64,000 bases of DNA from JAWKJY01 sp041393535 (GCA_041393535.1 JAWKJY010000001.1:434001-498000); one strand, 5' to 3'. Numbered from the stretch's first letter, positions 27,482-37,085 are shown. Notes: generated from the letters alone by a model not told the origin. Numbers and translations: made by a program.

Positions 27482-28984
27482 CTAGGCGGCCGCCATCTTG
27501 GCGGTGCTCGCCAGGTGCGAGTCGACTCGAGTCGGAGCGCACTCTCCTCGATCGCGGCGAGATGCCTCCGCGCTTCGAGCTCGCCGCGGGAGAGCGCCGC
27601 GGCACGCGATGCCTTGGCGGTCCGTTCCACCTCGGCCAGCTCGAGGCGCGCAGCGGCGACCTGATCGGCGACCTCCCGGAAGAGCAGGACGAAGTATCCG
27701 GCGTCGGTGCGGGTCGCCTCGATCCGCCCTCCCGTCTGGAGGGCGCCAAGGGCCTTGACCCCGCTCGTCAGGCGGCGTACGTGCGTGCCGACCCGGGCCA
27801 GGGCCGCCTCGAGAGCCTGCAGCGAGTCGAACGCGTCTTCCGCGCCGGCACGGAGACAGCGAGCGAGCAGCGCGAGGTCGTTCGCGACGCCCGGGCCGGC
27901 GACCGCGGTCGCCGCCCTGACGTCTTGCAGCTCGCGGGCGAAGCACGCCGTCATCTCCGTCTGCAGCGTGGCGAGCGAGATGCGGAACTCGAGGCCGCTG
28001 AGGAGCTCGAAGACCTCGTCCAGGTCGATCCCGACCCGCTCGACGACGCCGGCGATCGCGTTGGAACGCACCCCCAGCATGCCGGCGATGGTGCCGAGGA
28101 CCTCTCCGTCTCGCTCCAGCCGGGCAGACGAGACCATGGCGTTCAGCGCCAGGAGGCGCACCGCGTCGGCCAGGTCGCGGACGAAGCCGGCCTTGCCTGC
28201 GAGCGTCTCGTTCAGCCGTGCGAATCCCTCCAGGGCGTCGAAGAGCGAGCGCATGTGCCGGTCGACTGCGCTGCAGCCGTGGAGGATGCGCGCGAGCTCG
28301 GTCGTGCCGTCGGAACTGCGGCGGGCTGCATTCCGCGGGACGTCGGAGCGTGCAGCCTCGCGGCTCGCAAGCTCGGCGGCGAGCGCCGCCCCCATGAAGC
28401 CGGCGTAGTCTTTGAAGCCGGCCTCGACGACCAGGTCGTTCAGACGCGTGGCCGAGGCGTCGATCGCCTGCCGTCGTGTGGCACCCTCGTCCTCGAGCGA
28501 TCGCTCGAGGGCCAGCAGCTCACGGTACGCGCCCTCGACGACGCCGAGCAAGGGGGTCGAGGGCTTGATCCGGATGGAGAGGTATCCGTCAGACACGGGG
28601 AGAGCAGTGGCGAGCACCCAGTAGTACGCGCCGTCCGAGGCGGGTTCTTGACGTAGGCGGCGATGGGCCGGCCGGCGCCCAGGTAGTCCCAGAGCAGCTG
28701 GAAGACGGAGCGCGGCATGTCCGGATGGCGGATCATGTTGTGCGGCCGACCGCGCATCTCCGAGCCGGTGTAGCCGCTGACGCGCTCGAAGACACGGTTG
28801 CCAGACGTGATCCGGCCCTTCGAGTCGGTGGTCGAGAAGAACATCTCGTCCAGGCCGAACTCCCGCTCGCGCTCGACCGGATGGGGACGGTCGCGCAGCG
28901 GCTGCGGCCGGACAGTCCCGAGGACGGGGGACCCGGCGCAGGCTCGGCGGACGCGACGGGGCAGTCGACGCGAACCGTGGTCAT
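27482..28984 (-). pseudogene. Aer-like PAS-domain chemosensor protein, frameshifted
   Basis: The N-terminal part has an Aer-type PAS domain: F-F-S-T-T-D-S-K-G-R-I-T, N-R-V-F-E-R-V-S-G-Y, then H-N-M-I-R-H-P-D-M-P. The rest is a long helical region with a methyl-accepting-like centre (L-L-A-L-N-A-M-V-S-S-A-R). Frames change near 28920, 28640 and 27540, each fitting loss of one base. The best reading starts at the ATG at 28984 and ends A-S-T-A-K-M-A-A-A. Aer-type PAS domains bind FAD and sense redox or oxygen. No chemotaxis genes are nearby, so the output may not be motility. Confidence 0.65.
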
Positions 28985-29114
28985 CTGCCCGGGACGATCG
29001 TCCTACAGGGAGCGAAATCCATCACTCCTTGTGCCGCTTCCTATCGGTAGAAACCACCCCCTGGTTGTCTCTGGCCGCTCGTAGAATTCAGACGATTTGT
29101 CCTGGCATAACAGC

Positions 29115-30232
29115 ATGGTCTTGCCGGCAGCCCGGCTGCTACATCCCTCACGCCGAGGGCGGCTGGTGGCGCTGGCGGCGGGTGGGGCGGCCCTCGTGGT
29201 TGGCATCTGGCTGGGCATGGACCGCGCCGGGTGGAACGTGGGGCGGCCCTCGCCCGAACTGACGGCCGTCCATGGGCCGCTGCTCGCGTTCGGCTTCCTC
29301 GGGACGCTGATCGGATTGGCTGGCCGTCGCCCTGCGACGGCCCTGGGGTACGCGGCTCCCGGACTGACGATCGCTGCCGCGGCCGCGCTGCTCGTCGGCC
29401 TGCCTGAGTCCGTGGGCCAGGCGCTGCTGACAGCCGCCGGGCTGGTCGTCGCCGGGCTGTTCGCGATCGTGGTTCGAGCGCATGCCCGGCGTCGAACGTG
29501 ATCCTGCTCGCCGGTGCCCTCGTCTGGGCCGGCAGCGGCGCCATCTGGGCGTGGACGAGCCTGGCGGTGGTCACGGCGTGGTGGGCATCGTTCCTCGTCT
29601 TGACCATCCTCGGGGAGCGGCTCGAGCTCGCACCCCTTCGGGGCGCCGGAGTCCTCCGCCCCCTGCTGCCGCTCGGCCTGTCCTCGCTCGCGCTCGGGCT
29701 CGTCGTCACGCTCGTCGCGCCCGGCGCGGGCGTGCGGGTGGTGGGTGCATCCTTCGTCGCTGTCGCCCTGTGGCTGCTCCGGTTCGACGTCGCGCGGCGG
29801 ACGGTCAGGCGCTCGGGCCTGCCGCGGTTCATGGGAGCCGGCCTGCTCGCCGGGCAGGTCTGGCTCGTCGTCGCTGGAGTCGTATGGCTCGTGGATGGCG
29901 CAGTTCCCTACGGTCCGCGACACGATGCCGCGGTGCACGCCGTCTTCCTCGGCTTCGTGATGGGCATGGTCTTCGCCCACGCCCTCGTGATCCTGCCCGG
30001 GGTCGCCCGGATTCGCGTTCCGTTCCATCGGGGCTTCTATCTCCCCTTCGGCGCGCTCCACGCCGGGCTCGCGCTACGCGTCGCCGGCGACCTCGGCGCC
30101 TGGCCGCCGGGGGCCCGCTGGGGGGCGCTCGTCAACGGCGTCGCGATCGTCTCGTTCGCGGCCCTCGCCGTCTCGACGGCCGCCCTCGCTCGCCACGGGC
30201 GGTGCTCCGCGAGCGCGGTGACGCCGTCCTGA
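29115..30232 (+). pseudogene. NnrS-like multi-pass membrane protein, one frameshift
   Basis: Two adjoining frames (29115-29501 and 29498-30232) read as one protein with about ten membrane segments. The first has V-H-G-P-L-L-A-F-G-F-L-G-T-L-I-G near its middle. The second has A-V-H-A-V-F-L-G-F-V-M-G-M-V-F-A-H-A, a His-rich block as in NnrS-type haem proteins. Adding one base near 29497 gives a 373-codon gene. Two separate overlapping genes remain possible because the overlap looks like a coupled GTGA start. NnrS relatives support growth under NO during denitrification. Confidence 0.6.
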
Positions 30233-30352
30233 ACAGGCGCGGCTGGCAACGACCGCCCAGCGTCCCGGCTTATTTATGCCTATTGTTCATGTCATATTTT
30301 GTTTCCGGCTGACGCGACGTTGCGGGCAGCAGGGCGATACGAGGAGGAACCG

Positions 30353-30589
30353 ATGCCTGGCACCGAGACGCAGCTGATCGATGTCCGCGAGCTTCCTCCC
30401 CGGGAGCGACACCCGCTGATCTTCGCCACCTTTGGCGCACTCGGGAGCGGTGAGAGCTTCGTGCTCGTGAACGATCACGACCCCCGGCCGCTTCGGTATC
30501 AGTTCGAGGCAGAGCACACGGGGACGTTCACGTGGGACTACCTGGAGGAGGGCCCTGAGGTCTGGCGCGTCCGCATCGGCCGGCCCTGA
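30353..30589 (+). CDS. DUF2249 domain protein
   Basis: A 78-residue protein of the DUF2249 (TusA-like fold) family: L-I-D-V-R-E-L-P-P-R-E-R-H at the N-terminus, then V-L-V-N-D-H-D-P-R-P-L-R-Y-Q and Y-L-E-E-G-P-E-V-W-R-V-R-I. A GAGGAGG ribosome site lies before the ATG. The 90 bp upstream contain an AT-rich patch (30268-30300) that probably holds its promoter. DUF2249 genes are often found with NnrS, hemerythrin and denitrification genes, as here. Confidence 0.75.
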   Translation: MPGTETQLIDVRELPPRERHPLIFATFGALGSGESFVLVNDHDPRPLRYQFEAEHTGTFTWDYLEEGPEVWRVRIGRP

Positions 30590-30644
30590 CGGGCTCGCGC
30601 GGTCGGACGCCACGCGGGTCGGACGGCCAGCCAGCTTCGCCGCC

Positions 30645-31871
30645 GTGGCAGGCCTCCTCGTGGTCGGGCTCGTGGGCTGGGCCGCGGCGGCGATCGCGTC
30701 CGTGCTTGCGGCGCCCGAGCTGGCTCGAGGCCAGCTGGCCTCCGAGGACGTGCTGCTCTGCCTCCACCTCGTTGGCCTCGGCTTCCTGGGACCCGTCGTC
30801 TCGGCCGCCGTGCTGCAGGTCGTGCCGGTGCTCCTGCGAACGAGCCCGACGCGGACAGGCCCGTTCGTCGTCGTACCGCTTCTCGCAGCGGGCCTGCCGC
30901 TCGCCGTCGGGATCGCCCGGGATAGTCCGTGGCTCGTCCGGCCGACCGGCGGGCTCGTCGCGTCGGGGCTCCTGCTCGTCTGTGCCGAGCTCGTCCGTCT
31001 GGCCATACGCGCGCCGCGTGACCGCATGCTGCTCGCCAGCCGGCTTGGGCTCGTGCTCGCGGCCGCGCACGCCGGCCTTGCGCTCGTGGCTGGGACGCTC
31101 GTCTTCGAGCGTGGGTTCGGCCCGTTCCTGGGCGTTGGTCACGACCGCCTGATCGGGATCCACCTGCACCTCGCCGTCGTCGGCTGGCTCACGTTGCTGA
31201 TCGTCACGGTCGGCCGCACGCTCGTGCCGATGCTCGCCCTCGCGCCCGCGCCGCCGCGCCCGCGGGCGCCGCTCGACGAGCTGCTCGTCGTAGCGGGCCT
31301 CTGGCTGCTGGTAGTCGGCCTGGCGCTCGCGAACAGGCCGTTGCTCGCGGCGGGCGGCGTGACGATCTGCACCGCCCTCGTCCGACTTGGCGCAGTCGTG
31401 GCTCGTCGGCTTCCTCACCGTGGCGACCATCCGGTCGAGGCGCCCCTCGTCGGCGCGGTGGCCGGCGTGGTCCTCGCGGGCGAGGCGATCGCGCTGGGAG
31501 CTGCGATGATCGCGGGGCTCGAGCCGACTGCGGGCCGACTCGTTGCCTACGTCGTCCTCCTGCTTCCGGGCTGGGCCGGCGCGCTCACGCTCGGTCACGG
31601 CGGTCGGCTGCTGGGGCTGGCCGCGTGGATGGCGTGGCCTCCAGGGCCCCGGCCGCGTCAGATCGTCCTCCATTCCCGGCTGCCGTGGCTGGCAGCGAGC
31701 GCCGCCCTTGCGATGGGCGTCCAGCTGGTCGCCGTCGGCGCGCTCGCCTCCTCCCCTGCCGTCGCGGTCGCGGGCGCTACGGCCCTCGCCGCATCCGCCG
31801 CGCTCGCCCTCGCCGCCGCGTTCGTCGACCTGGGCCGCTACGCGGCGGGCACCGGCGACGCGGGCTCGTAG
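30645..31871 (+). CDS. Multi-pass membrane protein, haem-copper/NnrS-like
   Basis: A 408-residue protein with about twelve hydrophobic segments. Conserved-looking His residues lie in C-L-H-L-V-G-L-G-F, in A-A-H-A-G and in G-H-D-R-L-I-G-I-H-L-H-L-A-V-V-G-W, a pattern like haem-binding oxidase-type or NnrS-like proteins. Start is a GTG; no other start with a better ribosome site was found. It follows DUF2249 by 55 bp. The 3' end overlaps the opposing radical SAM gene by 34 bp. Function is inferred from context: NO or haem-copper handling. Confidence 0.6.
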   Translation: MAGLLVVGLVGWAAAAIASVLAAPELARGQLASEDVLLCLHLVGLGFLGPVVSAAVLQVVPVLLRTSPTRTGPFVVVPLLAAGLPLAVGIARDSPWLVRPTGGLVASGLLLVCAELVRLAIRAPRDRMLLASRLGLVLAAAHAGLALVAGTLVFERGFGPFLGVGHDRLIGIHLHLAVVGWLTLLIVTVGRTLVPMLALAPAPPRPRAPLDELLVVAGLWLLVVGLALANRPLLAAGGVTICTALVRLGAVVARRLPHRGDHPVEAPLVGAVAGVVLAGEAIALGAAMIAGLEPTAGRLVAYVVLLLPGWAGALTLGHGGRLLGLAAWMAWPPGPRPRQIVLHSRLPWLAASAALAMGVQLVAVGALASSPAVAVAGATALAASAALALAAAFVDLGRYAAGTGDAGS

Positions 31872-32937
31872 ACGCAGCCGGGATCCTCGGCGAATGGGTC
31901 GCCGGTTGCGGCGTAGGCCCTGGCTCGGCTCCCGCCGCAGCGGAACCGAAGCTCGCAACGTCCGCAACGGCCCCGTAGCCGATCGGGGTCTCGCAGCGCG
32001 ACGAAGAGGTCGTGCTCGCGATAGACGTCGACGAGGTCGTCCGCCCGCACGTTGCCCGCCTCGATCGGAAGGAAGCCGCTGGGACAGATGGCGCCGCGAT
32101 GATCGACGAACACGAACCCGTTCCCATCGGTCACGGCGCGCCCTGCGCGCCCACGGGTCGCCCAGCAGACTCTCCGCGACCGACTGGTTGCGGCGCGAGC
32201 CCACGCTGCGCCAGGACACGGTGGTAGTGCGGGGCCTCCGTCGTCTTGATCCCGAACGGTGCGCCTGCCTGGAGACCGGCAGCCCACTCCAGGACGGCCT
32301 CGATCCGACCGGCCGACAACCCCCGTGGACCGCTCCCGCTCCGCGCTCGCCCGACGTCGATCAGGAAGAAGAGCGCCCAGAGCACGGCGCCGCTGCGAGC
32401 GACCTGGCCGGCGAGCGCCGGAAGGTCCGACACGGTCTCCTGCGAGACGGTCGTGTTGATCTGGAGCGGGATGCCGAGCTGCCGGGCGTCGTCGAGGATC
32501 CGGTGTGTGAACCGGTGTGATCCACGTACCCGCCGAAAGGCATCGTGGGCCTCGGCGGTCGCTCCGTCGAGGCTGACGGCGAGCCTCGCCAGACCGGCGT
32601 CGCGCAGCTCGCGGAGCCGATCGCTCGTGGCAGCTGCCGTTCCGCTCGGAGTGAGGGACACGCTGAGGCCCTGCTCGACGCCGTGCCGGACGAGCAGGGC
32701 GAGGTCACGGCGCCTGAGCGGGTCGCCGCCCGTCAGCACGAGGAGCGGCTTCCGCGGGCCGAACGCGGCGACCCTGGCGATCAGCGCTCGCCCTTCGTTC
32801 GTGTCGAGCTCATCCGGATGGCGCTGAGCGATCGCTTCTGCACGGCAGTGGACGCAGGCCAGTGCGCAGGCCCGGGTCACCTCCCAGATGACGATGAATG
32901 GCGCCCGGGAGAACGGGCTGTCGCTCCGCTCGTCCAC
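31838..32937 (-). pseudogene. Haem-type radical SAM/SPASM protein, one frameshift
   Basis: The N-terminal core has W-E-V-T-R-A-C-A-L-A-C-V-H-C (CxxxCxxC, 4Fe-4S and SAM site), L-V-L-T-G-G-D-P-L near 66 and S-L-D-G-A near 122. The C-terminal SPASM part, in another frame, has I-C-P-S-G-F-L-P, then C-G-R-C-E-L-R-F-R-C-G-G-S-R-A-R-A-Y. The break is near 32133; adding one base gives 367 codons. It resembles the NirJ/AhbC/AhbD-type haem-modifying group. It starts 5 bp after ytfE, as an operon. A role in haem d1 or alternative haem synthesis fits the denitrification setting but is unproven. Confidence 0.7.
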
Positions 32938-32942
32938 GACGG

Positions 32943-33654
32943 TCAGACGTGCGGCTCGTTGACGATCCGGAGCACGCGCGGGAAGAGCACGTTGTTCTCC
33001 TCGTGCACGTGCTCGTGCAGGTCGACCTCGAGCTCGTGCAGGGCGTGGAGCGCAGCGCGGTGGGTCGAGCAGCGAGCACGGGTCGAGTCGTATCTACCGG
33101 TCAGGGCAGCAAGGCGCGAGAGCGCCGTGCCGACCGCCGAGTGCTCGTCCTCCAGCGACTCCAGCAACCTCGCGAAGCCCTCGGTCGGCGGGATCCCCTG
33201 CTCCGCCGCCCGGCACCCTGGGAACAGGTTCGCCTCCTCATCCTCGAGGTGCGCGTCGAGCGTACGCCGCAGCTCCTCGAACGTGGCGCGGACGTCGACC
33301 CATTCGAGCAGCTCGTCGGCGTGAGCCGTCGCGACCTTGGCCAGGAGATCCGAGATGCGCGGCAGCTCACGGCGCAGGTACGCATGGTGGACATCCTCGA
33401 TGTGGCTGCAAAGTGCCGAGAGCGTTGCGGTCGACCAGCCGGCATGTCCGGCCTCGATCGAGCTGGCCGCCTCGGTGGCCGAGAGCATTGCCGCGACGGT
33501 GGCCGCGTCCAGGCGCCGGGCTGCGCACGCCTCCGCGAGGGTCGACTGCCCGCCACAGCAGTAGTCCAGGCCGAGCTGCTCGAAGACCCTCGCCCGATGT
33601 GGGCGCTCGATGACGAGCTCCGCGAGCGTCCGCGACGTCGACGTCAGTTCCATG
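32943..33654 (-). CDS. ytfE: YtfE/ScdA-type di-iron protein (repair of iron centres)
   Basis: A 236-residue protein. The N-terminal ScdA domain has L-A-E-L-V-I-E-R-P and F-E-Q-L-G-L-D-Y-C-C-G-G (about 28-40). The hemerythrin-like domain supplies iron ligands: H-I-E-D-V-H-H, A-T-A-H-A-D, H-L-E-D-E-E-A-N-L-F, D-E-H and H-E-H-V-H-E-E-N-N-V-L-F. This family repairs iron-sulfur clusters damaged by NO or releases NO. It precedes the radical SAM gene on the same strand. Confidence 0.88.
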
Positions 33655-33928
33655 CTCCGATCCTCACCTTCGACCAGGTATGCCGGCTCCCGGCGGTCCC
33701 CCGGTCGGGCCGAAGGGCGAGGCGAGGTGCTCGCGCCTGGTGTCGCACGACGAGCGCTGCAACCGATCCGTCGACCGCCGTCATGTGAGCCAGGGCAAGC
33801 CAGTCGTACGTGCTCGTGGGGCCTCCCTTCGTCCCGACCGCGCATCCGTCGGGGTACCGGTGCCGATTGGAGGGCTCGATCACCGCCACGGCGCTGGCAC
33901 CGGGCGCTCGATGGGGCCGCGCAGCCAC
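33644..33928 (-). CDS. Hypothetical small protein upstream of ytfE
   Basis: A 94-codon frame overlapping the ytfE start by 11 bp, which could mean coupling. No domain is recognised. Composition is Arg/Ala/Thr-rich and the frame may be spurious. If not real, 33655-34039 is a leader and promoter region only. Confidence 0.2.
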   Translation of the reverse strand: MAARPHRAPGASAVAVIEPSNRHRYPDGCAVGTKGGPTSTYDWLALAHMTAVDGSVAALVVRHQARAPRLALRPDRGTAGSRHTWSKVRIGAWN

Positions 33929-33982
33929 CGCGATGTGTCCATCGCAGCTCCGTGCACCCTCGTGGGGACTCCCTCTTGGGCA

Positions 33983-34007
33983 TTACGACGATAAGCATAT
34001 GTCGTTA
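33983..34007. promoter_or_regulatory. Inverted repeat in the AT-rich region upstream of ytfE
   Basis: TTACGAC, 11 bp, GTCGTTA: 6 of 7 arm positions are complementary. It lies in a marked AT-rich patch between the PAS-LuxR gene (ending 34040) and ytfE. It could be an operator for a stress regulator controlling ytfE. The 330-bp distance to the ytfE start makes a direct role uncertain. Confidence 0.35.
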
Positions 34008-34039
34008 TTGGCAGCTTGAGGCAGCCCGCCAGACGCCGT

Positions 34040-34618
34040 TCAGAGGATGCCGAGTCGCCGGGCGGTCGCGGTCGCCTCGAGCTGCGAATGGCTGTCGAGC
34101 TCGGCCAGGATGGCGCGGATGTGGTTCCGGGTCGTGGTGACGGTGATCGAGAGTCGCGCCGCGATCTGGCGCGCAGGGACACCCTCTGCCATGAGCTCCA
34201 GGACCTCCGTCTGTCGTGGCGTGAGCCTCGGCGCCCGGACGGCAGCGGCCGGTGCGGCAGGTCGGGCGCTCTCCGAGGCCTCCGTCAGGACGTGCAGGAC
34301 GAGCGGATCCTCTCGATCCATCAGCGTGATCGTGGAGACAGAGACCCGCTCCCGCCCACTCGTCGTGCGCACCTGCAGCTCCTGTCTTCGCACGTTCCAG
34401 CCGTCCATCGCCAGCCGAGCGTTCGAGCAGCCCGCATGACAGATCATGCCTCCGACCTCGTCCATCGCTCGGATCACGAACCAGCACGGCCGGCCGACGG
34501 CCTCCTCCGCGGGCACCCCCGTGAGGTGCGCGGCCGCCGCATTCCACGAGACGATGGTGAGATCCCGGTCGGTCACGAACAGCGCATCCGAGCAGCGGGG
34601 ATCCGTCCCGTCGATCAT
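34040..34618 (-). CDS. PAS-LuxR transcription factor with Cys motif
   Basis: A 192-residue regulator. The N-terminal PAS domain (about 1-105) has F-V-T-D-R-D-L-T-I-V-S-W-N, G-R-P-C-W near 44 and I-C-H-A-G-C near 59. The C-terminal LuxR helix-turn-helix has L-T-P-R-Q-T-E-V-L-E-L-M-A-E-G, then T-T-T-R-N-H-I-R-A-I-L. There is no receiver domain, so sensing is by the PAS domain itself. The three Cys are kept in the paralogue at 56024-56593, so they could bind a cofactor such as an iron-sulfur cluster. Direct upstream regulator candidate for NO or nitrate genes. Confidence 0.8.
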   Translation of the reverse strand: MIDGTDPRCSDALFVTDRDLTIVSWNAAAAHLTGVPAEEAVGRPCWFVIRAMDEVGGMICHAGCSNARLAMDGWNVRRQELQVRTTSGRERVSVSTITLMDREDPLVLHVLTEASESARPAAPAAAVRAPRLTPRQTEVLELMAEGVPARQIAARLSITVTTTRNHIRAILAELDSHSQLEATATARRLGIL

Positions 34619-34758
34619 GACGTCCCGCCTCCCGACTGCTCATGAACGCCGCGGGCGAGCGGCGGACGCCCGTGCCGATGATCAGAGTTGGTCACGGCAG
34701 CAAGGCGTCCGGGAGAGATGCTCGATGCGGCCCGAACCTGAACCGAGGAGCAAGATCG

Positions 34759-35448
34759 ATGGACGTCGACGTTCGACTCGCGCGCGCCCGCGCGCTGATG
34801 GGGCCCGGTAGCGACAAGCGCAGGCTGCGATCGTTCCTCGGACACCACACCACGCTGGTGCTCGCGACGGCAGATGGCGGAGGCAACCCTTGGGCCTGCC
34901 CCGTCTTCTTCGCCGTAGACCCCGAGCTGGACGTCACGTTCGTCTCGCCGCCTGAGTCCAGGCATGCGACGAACCTGGCCGTTCGGCCGTGGGCCAGTGC
35001 GGCGATCGCCGGCCAGCACACGCACTGGCGTAGCGCGATCGGCGTGCAGCTCGAGGGCCCTGCTGTCCTGCTCCAGGGCCCTGATCGACGGGACGGCCTC
35101 AGTGGCTTCATGGCCCGATTTCGCTGGGTTGCCGAACACGCTCCCCCGCGCGACCACGAGGCCGAAGCGACGCTCGACCGTTTCTCCTCGGGCAACGTCT
35201 ACCGGATTACGCCCATCCGAGTAATGCTCGTGGACGGCGTCCAGGGGCTCGACGCACGGGAGGTCGTGCTGGACGCGCCGGCCAAGGTCACGCAGCCAGA
35301 TGCAGCTACCAGCCCTTCGCAGCCCGGTGCCGGACGTGGCCGCGCGCGACGACCGAACGGTGCGGCCGTCTGCCAGCCCGCGCAACGACCGAGTAGTCGC
35401 GAGAAGGCTTCCGCGGGTGCTACGACAACGATCCACCGACGCGGATAA
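34759..35448 (+). CDS. Pyridoxamine 5'-phosphate oxidase-like flavin protein
   Basis: A 229-residue protein. Residues about 20-165 match the split-barrel flavin-binding (PNPOx/F420) family: L-G-H-H-T-T-L-V-L-A-T-A-D-G, W-A-C-P-V-F-F-A-V-D, then S-R-H-A-T-N-L-A. A GAGGAG ribosome site is present. The final 55 residues are low-complexity and may be an extension. A related, shorter protein is encoded at 49506-50003 beside ubiX, so both may serve the same flavin-related process. Confidence 0.7.
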   Translation: MDVDVRLARARALMGPGSDKRRLRSFLGHHTTLVLATADGGGNPWACPVFFAVDPELDVTFVSPPESRHATNLAVRPWASAAIAGQHTHWRSAIGVQLEGPAVLLQGPDRRDGLSGFMARFRWVAEHAPPRDHEAEATLDRFSSGNVYRITPIRVMLVDGVQGLDAREVVLDAPAKVTQPDAATSPSQPGAGRGRARRPNGAAVCQPAQRPSSREKASAGATTTIHRRG

Positions 35449-35515
35449 TACTCGTTTCAATCAGTTTTTTGGTGCCGCCAGAAGCGGCGCTCACACCGCC
35501 GCCCCAGCGAGAGCT

Positions 35516-36262
35516 TCAAGAGGGCAAGGTTGGCGCGGACGCCGCCAGCGACCCGCCCTCGTCCACAGGATCAGGTGCTTGCCTCCGCTCGAGCCGGAGG
35601 ATGCAGAGGTCAGGTCGCACGAAGGCGTCCAGGGTCGCAGCCTCGAGCGGGGCGTCCAGGGCGGCCAGGACGCCACGGGCGAGCCCCAGGTGAAGCGGGC
35701 ACAGGACGTTCTGGTTGGCGTCGATCGCTGCCCCGAAAGGACACGGCCGCATCCGTAGCTCGTACGCGCGTCCCGCGCGCCTGCGCTCGACGGGAAAGCC
35801 GATCGAATCGAACACACGGGCGACCGCATCCATGGCGCCAGCGGCCGTGTTCGTGGCGCCGACCTTCGGGGCGAGCGAGTGCCCGAGCCCCTCGCCGGCT
35901 CGGCTGGCCGCGGCGCTCGGCGCCTCCGCGCCATCGCTCGCCGCGAGCCGGAACGCATCGGCCAGCAGGAGCAGCACTGGCCTGCCGTGGAACGTGTCGC
36001 CGGTCGCCCGGTAGCGCAGGGACGGTCGTCCACGGCCGGCGGCAGGGCCTGGAGCAGCGTCCACGAGGCCCGCGTCCACGAGCCCGCGAAGGTGCCACTT
36101 GACCGTGTTCTCGTGGAGCTCGAAGTACCGGGCGAGCGAGCGCGCATCGGGCGGATCCTCCGCACGGGCGATGCGATCGAGGATGGCGACCCGGGTCGGG
36201 TCGGAGAGCGCGCGATGCACGATCTGCTCGTGCGCAGCCGGTCCCTGCTTCGGTCGCGCCAT
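35516..36262 (-). CDS. SufR/ArsR-like regulator with predicted iron-sulfur site
   Basis: A 248-residue regulator. The N-terminal winged helix reads A-L-S-D-P-T-R-V-A-I-L-D-R-I and Y-F-E-L-H-E-N-T-V-K-W-H-L. The C-terminal half has C-P-F, then V-L-C-P-L-H-L-G-L-A-R-G, then P-D-L-C-I-L. This three-Cys arrangement resembles the 4Fe-4S site of SufR-type repressors. A homologue lies directly upstream. Regulation by iron-sulfur or NO status is likely, with the nitrate genes next door as possible targets. Confidence 0.7.
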   Translation of the reverse strand: MARPKQGPAAHEQIVHRALSDPTRVAILDRIARAEDPPDARSLARYFELHENTVKWHLRGLVDAGLVDAAPGPAAGRGRPSLRYRATGDTFHGRPVLLLLADAFRLAASDGAEAPSAAASRAGEGLGHSLAPKVGATNTAAGAMDAVARVFDSIGFPVERRRAGRAYELRMRPCPFGAAIDANQNVLCPLHLGLARGVLAALDAPLEAATLDAFVRPDLCILRLERRQAPDPVDEGGSLAASAPTLPS

Positions 36263-36351
36263 CCCTGTAGACGATACCCACGGGCATGGCGCCGGCCGCC
36301 GCCCCTTCAGTGGGCGACGGCACGACGGGGTCGTTGCCCATCGCGCCGGCG

Positions 36352-37085
36352 TCACACCTCCGGCCCGCGGGATGGTTGACGGGGCCGAGACTGGCAACGC
36401 AGTGGCCGGGCTCGACGAAGGGCACCAGCGAGCGAACCTCGATCGGGCTCCGAAGCTCACCGAGCGCACCTCGCAGCAACCCGAGGTGAACGGCACAGAC
36501 GACGGACCGGGCCACGTGCGCGAGGTCGTCGAACGGGCATCGGCGCATGCAGATCGACGTCCCCTCCGGCTGACCGAAGCTGATCTCCGGCGCAAAGCCC
36601 TGCGCCTCGAGGAGGCGTAGCAGGTGCGCGACGGCGTCGTCTCCGGTCGTCGGATCGTGAGGCTCGTCGCGGTCGATGAGGTAGCGGCCCCATGCCTCGC
36701 CTGCGGCCATCGCGCGGCTCTCCGCGTCGGAGCTTCCCGCGAGCGCGCGCGCGAGGACGGCGGCCAGCAGCCGGTAGCCGCTCACTCGCGGAGCCGCTCG
36801 AGCCGGTGGGTCGGCCTCATCGGCCGTGGCCCGGAAGACGATCTTCGGCCGGCCAGGGTCGGAGCGTGGCTCCCGCTCGGCGACGACGAGCCCAGCGTCC
36901 ACCAGCATCGCGACGTTGGCACGCGCCGTGTTGGGGTGAACGCGCATGGCCTCGGCGATCTCGATCGCCCCGAGACCGTCCGGATGCTCGCGCAGGAGCT
37001 CCAGGAGCTGCGCCCGTCCCGGGTTCGCGAGAGCCCTGTGCACTGCGAGCGGTGCGCCGCTGGAACCGATGTCGGCACAGGTCAC
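36352..37085 (-). CDS. Second SufR/ArsR-like regulator, C-terminal end probably frameshifted
   Basis: About 244 residues with a winged helix (A-L-A-N-P-G-R-A-Q-L-L-E-L-L, then H-P-N-T-A-R-A-N-V-A-M-L) and the same Cys plan: R-R-C-P-F, V-V-C-A-V-H-L-G-L-L-R-G and P-G-H-C-V. The start is a GTG with GGAGG seven bases upstream. The frame runs on without a stop into the next gene. Restoring one G in a G-run near 36372 gives a natural stop at 36352-36354 and 245 codons. It is a tandem duplicate of the regulator at 35516-36262. Confidence 0.65.

Noticed and set aside
35462..35500. Rho-independent terminator between the PNPOx gene and the regulator
   Set aside because: A GCCGC/GCGGC hairpin and a T-run occur, but the T-run lies before the hairpin on the plus strand and reads as A on the minus strand, so it fits neither gene.
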